Made by a program: the position numbers and the translations under genes
Source of the DNA: Anseranas semipalmata
Lineage: Eukaryota; Chordata; Aves; Anseriformes; Anseranatidae
Direction of reading: 5' to 3'
Length of the DNA: 64,000 nt
Assembly: GCA_013399115.1 (NCBI GenBank)
Contig: VXAA01001241.1
Coordinates: forward strand, 704,560-768,559
In this document: positions 1 to 10,753 of the stretch, piece after piece
Numbering within the stretch: position 1 is the first letter of the stretch
Layout: each line of letters starts with the position of its first letter
Notes under the pieces: generated by a model
Told to the model about the DNA's origin: nothing
Database searches by the model: none
The model's input: the letters and a program-made list of their open reading frames with translations, nothing else

Positions 1-967
1 CCCCCCTTTTTTTTTTTCCCCTTGTTGTTATTACTCATTGTAAGAGAAGTGACCACAGGCGTGTGTCTATGCATGCACATACAGAAGGAGTGAGCTTCTT
101 ATAGGAACTTGGGACCTCTTTTGTTTATTTTTTATTTTTTGGTAGTTGGGCACTTTGATCAGAGTATTTACTAACCTGGTTGTTGGCTATTTTCTGGAAT
201 AATGTGCAGTAACTGGACACAGGGATCTCCATGTCTCCTTCCTCTTCTTGTCCCCCAAATCTTCATCTGTTATTTACCTTCATGTCTGAGAGAGAAAATG
301 GGAAGCCTTTAAAGCATTGCTTAGGCTACATCCCTTACAGCAGCAGAGCAGGAATAAATACTTGATATCAATTACCCTGCAAAATGCTCTTTTACTGGGT
401 CAGGCTAACGATGTATTGGTACACCATGGGGAAGATGTGTAAACGCCCAGTGTCCATGGTTTTTTTTTCTCTCTAATAAAGAAATCACCTAAGCTTATGT
501 GACGATGGTTGCTCGAGATTAGTGAGAATCTGATTTTAATGGATCTGTATATATGAAAGTGTATTGCCAACCCTCGGGAACAAAAAGATGATGTGAAACA
601 CTAACAATTGCAAATTTAAAAGTAAGTGTGGGGCTTGGGGCAGTTCTGAATCTTCAGCTTTACATGAAATATGAAAACTGGACTCAGCCTGCCCAAAGCT
701 TAATATGTGGGTTTGTGGTGAGGTTCTTAACGTTCTTAGAAAAACATCAGTTCTTGTAAAACTTACGGTGCAGTAACAATGTGTCAGTGCTCAGTCTTGA
801 AGTTGGTTGTTGATTCCTTGATAATCATTTGTGAATTCACCTTCATAACCTCCTCTCTGGAGTTGGGAAATCCTTAGAAAAGAAGATAGTGAGCTGTGTA
901 GAGCTGCTAAAACTTTTTTTTTTAACCAGCTAGGTACCTTAAGACCGGGATGCCTAAAAATAGCTTG
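1..967. other. Non-coding sequence, nothing recognised
   Basis: This stretch opens with a C6/T12/C4 homopolymer block and continues as ordinary AT-rich sequence. Short open frames occur on both strands but none resembles a known protein. I see no recognisable interspersed repeat, RNA gene or promoter here. Confidence 0.6.
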
Positions 968-1052
968 ACATGACTTGCCTAAGCTAACACAGAGGTGTGC
1001 TCTACAACTGAGTTCTGGATCCAGATTTCCAGAACTTTGTGCCACTGACATA
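968..1052 (+). repeat. Old MIR/CORE-SINE-like fragment
   Basis: The sequence GACTTGCCTAAGCTAACACA, followed by CTGAGTTCTGGATCCAGAT and a GTGCCACTGACATAGTCC-like end, follows the order of a MIR-type SINE body: the 'gacttgcccaaggtcacacag' block, the 'gctgggattcgaacccag' block, then the 'gtgctctaaccacta' block. Divergence is high, as expected for SINE copies older than the radiation of birds. The assignment rests on remembered consensus words, not an alignment, so the boundaries are approximate. Confidence 0.45.
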
Positions 1053-1812
1053 GTCCTTCCTTTTCCCTAATAGAGTTGAGATGCTAGGATCCCCAGGGAG
1101 GCCCAGATAGGACGCTGCAGCAAAGGGAAAATACATTTTGTTTTTCAGGTTTGTTTAGTTCTCTGCTGTCCCCTTCACCTTACGTCTCCATGTAATAACC
1201 GAGTCCGACTGAACTCGTGATGGTTCAGCAGGTGAGGATTACGCCTTTTGGCCAGGTGACCAATTGGCAGCTGGCTAACAGCCTATTTGGCTTTACCTTA
1301 AAAAGCTGTAAACAAAGCACATCACTTCTAATGTTACAAATGGTGTATATATATTAAAAATAATAATAAAACTGATCTTGCATGAAAATGAACCCTACAT
1401 GTATGAGGATTTAGTGTGGGTATCTTTTCTAAATGGCTAGGAGTTCATAATTAAATCTGAAATTCTAAATTTAATTCTTAGCTTGTAACTGCTTTTTTAA
1501 AATGTTAAATCTGATTTCATCTTTGACTGATTCCTTTAAAAATGTTGGTTCTGGGTCATGTTTTTTCTCCTCCCACAACTTAGTGCAACTTCATGTAGCA
1601 GTAACAAGGTAAATAGAAGATGTCTGTAATACCTCTTTTCTGAAACAGATTTATCAATGCTAATATGTTTTGTTGCTATGAAAACTCGGTTATCAACATT
1701 AAACATTTGTTCAGTCGTTTATCGGTGGCAGTTTGTTAGTAGTTATAAGTAGAATTCCATCTGCCAGTGAAACTCTATTGTGAATTGATGGAGAAAGCAG
1801 CAGCTCCTGCTC

Positions 1813-1930
1813 GGGGGGCAGGGACTTGCCTGTCCTGAGGGGCGTGTGAACCTCGCGCACAGAAAGGCGCCTCTGGAGGGTGCTTGAGGGGGACCTCAGG
1901 TACGCTGCTCGCAGGCGTGCCAATCAGGCG
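1813..1930. promoter_or_regulatory. CpG-rich patch upstream of the proposed first exon
   Basis: About nine CpG dinucleotides fall within roughly 120 bases, in surroundings where CpG is rare. It lies about 600-700 bases upstream of the ATG at 2521. A donor-like CAGGTACG sits near 1899, so an untranslated upstream exon is possible but unproven. The likeliest reading is the distal part of an avian promoter region. Confidence 0.35.
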
Positions 1931-2054
1931 AGAACAGGCACACATTGTGATTATCTCAGTTTTCAAACCTGGAAGAGACAAGAATGTGTTGCTAAATGAG
2001 AGAGGCAGTATGTCATGCTCACTGAGATAAAAACAGAAGCTGCCAGACACTTTG

Positions 2055-2260
2055 GCTTTATTCTGTGAATTCTTCGCTGCGAAACTCTCCTATCTTTTCT
2101 TCATGCTTATTCTCCCTCACATTCTCATTCTTTCTCTTTCTCTCATTGCTGCCTCGATCTCTCTCTTATTGTTCTCTCCCTCTTTTCCCGTCTTTGATGC
2201 ACATACGTTGTCACATTTCATTGACTCTCCCCTCTTCTCTGTTCTTACACTTACGCCTAG
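2055..2260 (+). repeat. Long pyrimidine-rich tract
   Basis: About 200 bases on the plus strand are dominated by C and T, with repeated TCTCTC, TTTCTC and CCCTCT words and very few purine runs. Two overlapping open frames here encode only Leu/Ser/Phe-rich low-complexity peptides and are a by-product of composition. Polypyrimidine tracts of this kind occur in promoters and can adopt non-B structure. This one ends about 100 bases upstream of the proposed core promoter. Confidence 0.6.
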
Positions 2261-2357
2261 TGGTGCTTTAGCCAGAGCTTGCAGCCTCTCAGGCGAGTTT
2301 TAGTCATGTGTGAAGCTCAGTTTGATCGAGCGCTCCTTTTCTGCCTTTTCACTCTTG

Positions 2358-2445
2358 CAAAAGATTAAAAGGTGGCGTCACATCGCTCCCCTGCTCTTTC
2401 CCGCAGGAGGGACTTAAAAGGGACAACAAAAACTAATCACTTTCA
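2358..2445 (+). promoter_or_regulatory. Putative core promoter of the alternative first exon
   Basis: Two TATA-like A/T stretches, GATTAAAAGG near 2363-2372 and CTTAAAAGGG near 2413-2422, flank a CGTCA motif (half of a cAMP response element) at 2376-2380. If the second A/T stretch places initiation about 30 bases downstream, transcription would start near 2445. That would give a 5' untranslated region of roughly 75 bases before the ATG at 2521. The motifs are seen directly. Promoter activity is inferred from their position between the CpG-rich patch and a well-formed first exon. Confidence 0.35.
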
Positions 2446-2520
2446 ATACGCGTTTTCTTGCAAAAAAGGGACTTAGCTGTGCAATTTGAGGCTGGTGGTG
2501 AGGATTGGGAAGGCTAGAGG

Positions 2521-2566
2521 ATGCTTCATACTGCTAACAAGGGAAGGAAGCCTTCAACTGAGGCAG
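2521..2566 (+). CDS. TENM2: Short first coding exon, probably an alternative amino terminus of teneurin-2
   Basis: The exon begins at an ATG with A at -3 and an in-frame TAG at 2515-2517. It encodes MLHTANKGRKPSTEA and ends one base into the next codon at a good donor, CAG|GTAAGA (intron from 2567). I recall near-identical residues at the start of an alternative short amino terminus of vertebrate teneurin-2, where the shared downstream exon starts within a glycine codon followed by Arg-Pro-Ile-Pro-Pro. A phase-1 end on G fits that junction. Teneurin-2 is a large type II synaptic transmembrane protein that binds latrophilins. This start would replace the usual cytoplasmic N-terminal segment (the one beginning MDVKDRR). 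Neither that canonical first exon nor the shared next exon is in the window. The gene call rests on memory of a 15-residue peptide and on phase. The exon structure itself is better supported than its identity. Confidence 0.5.
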
Positions 2567-5500
2567 GTAAGAAGTGCCTGAATCCGGTGTTTTACGGAGT
2601 GGCTTGATCGGAGCGGTAGATTTCCAGCAGATTTGTCAGATTTTCTAACTGAGGAATGCAACTGCAGCAAGAGGCAGCATCGGTGTTGTATCAGATTCCT
2701 TTTGTTTAAGATTTAAAGTATGTGCTGTAAATTGAATTGAAAAGGCTTTGTAAAGAAGCTGTATTCACCCTGAATGATTTTTCCCTGTTTCTCTGTGTAT
2801 CAAAATAAAACAGAACCAGCTTTTGTGAAAGCTGGACTTTGCTTAAGGTTAGATTCAATGCTCGAATCAGAACAAGAAAAGCTTTTGAGTCTTATAACCT
2901 TCTGGGAGCTTGGCATTCTGCAATTTGGTTACAGCAGCTGATCTAAAAATTAACTGTACTTATTTACTATTTATTTGCTAAGGTAAAATGTAGCATTGAG
3001 TTTAAGTCTAGGTGAATATGGTTTGTTTGCCTGGCATTTCATCAGCTGAATAGCTATGCCCTTTTAGACATACTGTAGAACCTATTTCGTGTTTATGTTT
3101 TGTAAATTGAGATTAAGTACCATCCGGAATGAAATACGTGACTAAAACTCATAAACTGCATCTGTGTTTAGTAAAGCAATCACCAAATTAGAATAATGGA
3201 TTTATGTCAGTTGTCAAATGGAGTTAACTCTGAAAGTGCTGTCCACTAGTGCACTTGGATTACAATAAAGGGCTTTCTGTTTAACAGTTATTGAGAGGAG
3301 CTAATTTATCAGGCAAAGCGTCTGAACTTGGGTCTTGTGATACTATAAAATTATATAGCTTAGAGTGTTTGTGGTTTGAGGAAACCTGCCCTTTCATTCT
3401 CTATGAAAATACATTCAGGCTATAGTAGGGATTCCAAAAGCAAAAAATACTTTCAATTTTAAAATGCTATGTGCTGGTAAGTGCTTTTATTTGCAAGTGA
3501 AATATTAGCTGTTGGGACTTCTGTTTCTGGTCTTCGCTGGTTTTGGTGCTTTTTTCTCTCCCTGCATTTCTGTGCTTATATTTTACAGTTGCTGTCTGTG
3601 TGAGCAAACTAAGACCGAACAGAAGGAAGGGATTCTGTGAGCAGCAGTGGTGTTCTGAATTTCATTGTCACAGTGAAAAGTGAGCAAGCAATCAAGGATA
3701 GTTAGACCTTTATTAGGGTTTTAAAGGAAAGCAAACAATATTGCAATGATCAGAGTTGTAAAAGTACAGTACTAATTAACTGTCTCTGAAAGCAGAGCTA
3801 TGGAAAAGCTAACTTGATATTATAAGCAGCCATAGAGTAAACATTGTTTAATAGGTAGATTTTAGGGTTGCAGACCTACAAATGAGCATACTGCAGATGG
3901 AAATGAATACATTTACTTGAGAACTTTTGTCTTTGTGCAAGTTTAGCCTAATGACTCAATCCTGCATGCAGATACGTGAATGCACAATGCAACGTACCTT
4001 GTGAAAATCAGTGGCAGTGCTCTCTGCGTACGTTCGCAGTATCTGATTTTACAAGATAGGCAGTGACAAGCCACCACATAGCTGAGTGGGATCAAGCCCC
4101 TGGGGAAGTCTGGTCTCCCATCAGTGTGCGGGGACTTCATGTGTTACTACTTCTACCTTCAGTGGCAGTTACTCATGTATATGTATATCATTCTCATATA
4201 AAGGGTCAGATTTTTTTCTGAGGATTTATAATCAGACAAAAGAACCTGTAAATGTTTCACTGATTTATAGTGGACATTTTTATTTTTTAACTCCAGTTTT
4301 GTTGAGTTTCTGGCATTGGCATTACACCTCTTTTTCTCCTTTCAAAATTTTTCTGTATGTTCTTCCAAGCTCCTTTCATGTTTCAGATCTGTTTAACTGC
4401 ATGCTGGATCAAAATGAAATTGGGTAACTTGTCCAACAAAAATGGAAGTCTTGGATATAATGTGGTATTTTAAATGATATCTTGTGACTTAACTGAGGTA
4501 AATCTAAGTGTAAATGATAGCTGACTTTCAACATGGATTTGTCATTAAAAAATTTGTCCCTTATGAAATGGCAGAAAACTACAAGGTTGGAGGCAATCTA
4601 ACTTGATCTTTTTGAGCCCAGAATGCAGGATCTGAATTGCAGATCATTTATCTTTCATTTTGGCATTTGCTAACTCTGCCCTACTAGATTTTAAATGAGT
4701 GATTAATATAAATAGCAGCATTTTACTGATGTTCCAGTAGATGTTGCTGGAGAGCAAAGCAAAGATTATTTGATAGAGGAAAAGAAATGCAGGGAGATTA
4801 CAAAAGCCAAGGAAAAATCTCAAGGTAAATGGTTATACAGGCTGTTGATAGATTAATAATATGAGACCAATAAATTTTTGCATCATCATCTTAGGTTCTA
4901 TTCAATCTGAATAAGTGCGTGTACTGAAATTTTGTTAGACTTATCACGACTGTGCTCTTTTTTTAAGGTTTGTAGTTTTTACTTATCCCTTTTAACATTT
5001 TATTGCTAGTATTGACATTGTTTCACATGCATATTTTCTCAGAGGAAGGGCTGAAAGAGTATCCCTAAAAGTGTTATTTTTTAAAAAAGTTCACAAAATA
5101 CAAATGTTTAATTATAAATTAAGAAATGAAATGCATTCAATCTCAAAATTAGTAGAATTCCAATATAGTGAAGTTGCTTTCTGTTGAACAGCAAGAGGTT
5201 ACCAGATCAACACATAATGCAATTAAAAAAAATAGTTAAGTAGTACATTATCGTTCTTAACTATGAACAATAATGAGTTAACATCTTTTTGCAATGTGCT
5301 TAAATTCTGAGAGAAATCCTCTGATGAGGCTCACATTAACAAACTGAAGTAGAGTAATGGCAAATGAGAGGACAGAAAGCTGCGATGTCCTATTCTGAAA
5401 CTACTGTGTCATTAATTAATCAGATAAAATGATAAAGCAGTCCCAAAGGAGTGGAGGACTGTAGCATACAGGCGCTAACTGATGCAATTTCAGGCAACCA

Positions 5501-5810
5501 CTGACCTCTATCTGTGGGAATATTTATTTTTGGAGATGATCATCAACCGTAACTGATTTCAAATTCAAAGTGGTAATGAGTGTTGTGTTGTTTTTTTAAT
5601 GCTAGCTTTTCAAGTACAGTAGGATAAACACGCAAAACTTGGTCTAGTCATAACAAGGAGGTGATTTCTCTGCATTCAGCTGTTTTGTGCATCTATTTGT
5701 ACCGGAGCTAAACAAGGAAAAACAAAAATTATTTGAAGATCTTTTAGAGATCAGGTTTCAGTTCTTAGAATGAACCTTACTATGATGCACTGGAGTTTAA
5801 AATACGTAGT

Positions 5811-5858
5811 AGCATGGCTTAATTTATTTTATTAAGCATGGCTTAATTTATTTTATTT
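5811..5858. repeat. Tandem duplication of 24 bases
   Basis: The 24-base unit beginning AGCATGGCTTAATTTATTTT (5811-5834) is repeated immediately at 5835-5858 with only the last base different. Near-identity indicates a recent local duplication, probably by replication slippage. Confidence 0.9.
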
Positions 5859-8045
5859 ACTGTGTAAGAAAATTTCAGCTTCTGCTTGTAACTGGAGAAA
5901 AAATGCAGATAGAAGAATGTGTTGCCGACCTCTACAGTCATCTCCCATCTCGTTTACGTTGTAGATTATTTATTGTAGTTTGGTTTTAGTACTTTATTTG
6001 TTGGCTTTTTTTTGTTGTTGTTCTGTTGTGTTTTTTTTTTTCCCCAGAGGCATGCGCCAAACTTCCTTTAATCTGATAAGCCTTAGGTTGATGTGTTTTT
6101 TTCCATTCATTAACAGTCTGTTTAATTTGTTGTTGGGACTGAGTTTGGGCGTGCACACAACTGTGTACATACTAAGGTGATTCCTTAATCTTTAGAAAAT
6201 TGTTTGCATACTTTATATGTTGAAGAAATGAAATCTTCTTGTTTCATGAGTATGGTTTTGGAAGCATCAGTGCTGTATGTATTTATTGAATTGTCATGTG
6301 TAGGTTTTTTTTTTTTTTCCTCATTTTTTTTGCTCAGACTTAGAAGTTTGTAGGGTTTTAGAATAAATTAGCAATTGATATTGAACCTTGTGCATCTCAG
6401 CTGGGCATGGGCACAAATTCATAAGGACTTCTACATGTGTTTATTTTACAGTTCGATGTCATTCACAAAAATAAACCTGACTTTTGTCAGTGAGAGAGTA
6501 TTACCAGAATTATGTTCTTTTACCTTCCCTACTTTGGTTTACTTCTAGACTTGTCAGTTCAGTGAAATGGTACGTAATTCAGCTTAAAAGATTGTAATAT
6601 GTCATCAGTTTTCAAAGAGAATTCCCTGTTGAAAACATTGGCAAATTCAGTTTAAAGGCTTATGACACAATATAGCCCCAAGGAATAAACTTTTATCTTC
6701 GTATTTCTCAGCTCTCAAAGTCATGCAGAGAAAAGCAAGCCTACTCTTAGAGTGGAATTCTGTTTACGAATACACTGCGAAAAGCTCAGAATAGCTGAAT
6801 AGGGTAAATAATTCTGGACCCAACTGAGTCTAGTGCCACGTTTCTCAGGAGTAGCAATATTGTCTTTCTATGTTTGTCCATGGATGCACGTGTAGATATA
6901 AACAGACACAAATCTGAATCTATGTATTTTAATTTAAGGCCATTTCAAATTTAAACATAGATAGCTACTCTCACATTGTTGGAATACAGAATGAATGGAT
7001 GTCTGAGTTTACAGTAAGTTACAGAGATATAAAGCCGTTGTGTACATAAGAAAAGGTACTACAGATAATAGTAGTTAAGTGACTTATTTGGGAAGCTTCT
7101 TGTTTCAAATGCATCTATGTAATTTGTTCCGTCTGTGTGATAGGTTGACATAAGTTGAGGCAAAATAAAAATAAACAATAAAAAAAAAAGAGGATTTGGC
7201 AATGAAGTGATCTTAAAGATGTTACCTGTAAAGGAAAACACATAAATTTCCATTTTTTTCTCATTTATGCTGAAGTAACTCTTGAGTAATTTAAAGGAGT
7301 GGATGTAGCTCCTCTGTAAATAGCTATTTAGTTCAGAGTTCTTAGTACCACTCTGCATGCACTTCTGGGCATAACAGAACTCAGTTGCTATCTATAGCTT
7401 ACAATAGATTTAAGAAAATTCAACCTACAGTTCATAGCTGATTCCAAATGTAATAAAATGTGTATTGTTATCATTTGCAATATAACAGTGCAAAACTTTT
7501 TGTATTAAAAAAATATATATATATTTACAAAAAAGTAGGACCTTTTTCAGATCCTTCACCTAAACTTACCTTTGTCCGTGAGATTCCAGGGAATAACATG
7601 ATGAGAAGGTACCTTACGGATGGTCCTTCTCTGTTAGACAGGAGTAGTGTTAGAAATACCCTTGTATGTTTTTGAGGTATTTTGATGTGAAACTTAATAC
7701 AACATAGTTTCAGTTGGAAGATATGCCTTTTATATTTCATATGTTTATTTTGCATATACTTGTGTTAACTCTTTGTATACTTGCTCGTCCAGTATTACCA
7801 AGTGATGGCTCATAGCAGTGTCAGCTATGCTAACGTTGTGGGGGAGCATAGTCCATTCTGTTCCCCTCGTTTCTCGTTACTATTGGATCAGTGCCTGTTT
7901 TGAGTAGGTTTTAGCTGACAAATTCGACTCCTTTAGCCCTTTCTGTTTCATCTAAATGTCAAACCAAACACAGGCTTGTGTGCAGGTTTTTTCCTTGGCA
8001 GCAAAATGGAGACAAGGAATCTGCTTCAGAATGTTATCCTTTGGA

Positions 8046-8060
8046 GTGTGTGTGTGTGTG
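8046..8060. repeat. (GT)n microsatellite
   Basis: An uninterrupted alternating GT run of about 15 bases, followed by a G-run. Confidence 0.9.
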
Positions 8061-10723
8061 GGGGATTGTTGATACTGAGTTGAGAGATTTTTATTCTCTC
8101 CATACGTACAATGACTATTTTCCAGTAACTAGGAACTTATAGTTTTGTGGTGCTCCTGCTCTGGCTGTTATTCATTCTTAAATGAAACCTGGATTATTTC
8201 AGTATTTATATTGATATTCATACTTGTAGCTGAATTCTGTACATAATGGGGAAAGAAGGCAATGGTGTGTTTGGGTTAGAAGGACACAGAGAGGAAAAGA
8301 AAAAAAATAGCAAGAGATGCTTCATATCTAGAAAATACAAGAAAAAACGTTTCTAAGAACAATTTGTGGTTAGAGTGAGAACTGTAACATCAAATACTAC
8401 ATAGAGATTTCTCTAAAGCTGATCTATTGTGACGTTGCTCTAGTATGTGTACGTGCACATAAATAATGTATACATACCATACATATATACATACAGTCTC
8501 TAGAGGTCAGTAGAATGTAAGGAATGGGCAGATGTTCAGCTTTCTAATATCAGACTTGGAGATGCAGCATATCAGTTGCTGCTACCTAGAAAAGATGAAT
8601 ATGTTGCTAATGAAATTTGGAAGTGAGGTAATTAATCAGAGTTAACAAAGAGCTGAATGAAAGCGAATCATGTCTGTCTTGTTGCGGAAATGAGTGTAAA
8701 TTATTTGTTTTGGGCAAATTCCTGATAAATGCTCATTTATGTTGTAAGAAACTTGACAGAAGTCCAAACCATGATTATTGTATTATAGCTGGTTATATTG
8801 CGTCTCCTTACTACCTTTTCTGAGAGAATTTTTAGAATGACTGAAATAACAATTAAAATGGTCTTTTGAGACAGCGTATGTCAAATGCTAAGCAAATCAG
8901 GAATACAGAACAGGCAACACATTTTCTTTTCATGTTTACCCAGTCACTCTTGGTCAGCCCTGACAAATTAATTGTTTTATCCTTATTCAATTTCTTCTAC
9001 AATGAAATCTTCTGAAGGAACTGATCACTTATGGTTGAAGGTTTTATCTTCTTTTTAAAAATTGTTTTGATAAAACTTGCAGCTTTCTGCAAGAAACTGT
9101 TTTTTAATATTCTGTGACTTGATTTTATTTTTTTCCTGAGAAGCTAAGCAGAAGTTAAGCTTTTATCTGTGAAGGAGTTACTATGAATTCTAATTTATGC
9201 TGCAGGGAAAAGGAGTTTTGTGTTACTGGTGGTGCTTTATACATCTAACATTGAAATTTTAAACAACGATAATTCTTTTGTGCTCAAGAATAGAAGAGGA
9301 AGGCAGGAAGGGATGTGGCAGATGCAATGTGAGTTAGCATTGATAGGGTCCTTTCAAGGAGATCTGCGTTAGAGCAGGCAGGCAGGATGGGGGGGTCGTG
9401 TGTCCTTGTTTTGTTTGTTTCAGGACTGTTACGGTTTGGGTGCAGAATTCTGAATTGCATAGTAAAAAAATAATGTTTGGTGTAAAGTGTTCTGAAGAAT
9501 GAAAGTGTGAGCTGAATGAAAAAGTAGATGTTTTAATAGATTCACTGATTCTGGAATATGCACAAATATATCGTTCTATGTTTCCAGCGTTTCTGGAGGA
9601 GAATAATCAACTAGTTCATTACCTTATGGAACTCACTCCTTAGTTAATATCAGACCAAACAGATACTGGAACTGAAGTCCCCTGGAGGGCACATGGAAGT
9701 AGTGAGCTTTATTAATTCGGCGGCATTCCGCTATCAGAGATTCAGTTGTGTGTTGATTCGTAAAGGTGATTCCATAATGGCACCTACTGGGCATGGTTGG
9801 TATCAGAGCATGTGTGTTAGTAGCTAGCAAGTGGTTAGATTTTCAGTACTGTTTAGATTTGCTTTTTTGCTTGTTTTTGCTAACATTGTATGTTTCCTCA
9901 TCTCTGTAGGAACCATCTGGACCAAAACGCTTTTAAAACTTCCTCATGCTCTCCAAGCATTAATTCACCGACCACTGATCAAATGTTTCACCTTTACTCC
10001 AAACAGCAAACACAGTAGTTCTTAAAAAGTGGAACTGGCTAGGATGTGTTTGTAATACACAAATTACACACGATTTTGCGGCAACAGAGGTCCTTTCAAG
10101 GCACGCTTGCATGGGAAAATATACTACTGTAGCTTTACCCACCTATTTACAGCACTGTGGTTACACATGGCTTTGAGTACCTTTGAAGATGCTTGCTGTT
10201 GCTGCCTAACCATACTAACTAAACTGGAAAACAAATCTGAATCTGGAGGCAGGTTGAGTTATAGTCACATGTAGATATTGTTGTATAAGTAGTGTAGCTA
10301 GATGAATTTTTCCATGTATCCATTTATCTTCTGATAATTGCTTTGTATGTTCTTTGCTTTTCTCTTCATAAAGGCAATTCACATGGCATTTGATACCTTT
10401 CTTCTGTTCATGCTATAGTTCTATTTTGTATTGTAAAATATTGATAGCATACAATTCCTGTCCTAGAATTTAGCTAAGTCACTGATTTCCTTTTTACTTG
10501 GCTTCTAGTTACTTCTGTTAGTTTGCCTGGAAGCTATGCAATATCTATTGATACTCTGGAAGGCATCTTTCAAAGTAGTTTATGAAATGTTTTTTTAGTA
10601 TTGAGCTAAATATAGTTAATGCTTGCAGGAATCATTCTGTTTTTCTTCCCCCAGTGTTCTTTGAGTATACTGAAAACTTTCTTTAAGGATTAGGTGTGAC
10701 AAAGCAAAGGAGATGTGGAAGCA

Positions 10724-10753
10724 GAGCTCAAACTTCAGTGAGCTCAAACTTCA
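10724..10753. repeat. Tandem duplication, 14-base unit GAGCTCAAACTTCA
   Basis: Identical copies lie at 10724-10737 and 10740-10753, separated by GT (period 16). Confidence 0.9.

Noticed and set aside
2052..2303. Hydrophobic Leu/Ser/Phe-rich open frames that look like membrane peptides
   Set aside because: They come from the pyrimidine-rich tract, and two frames give similar low-complexity peptides.
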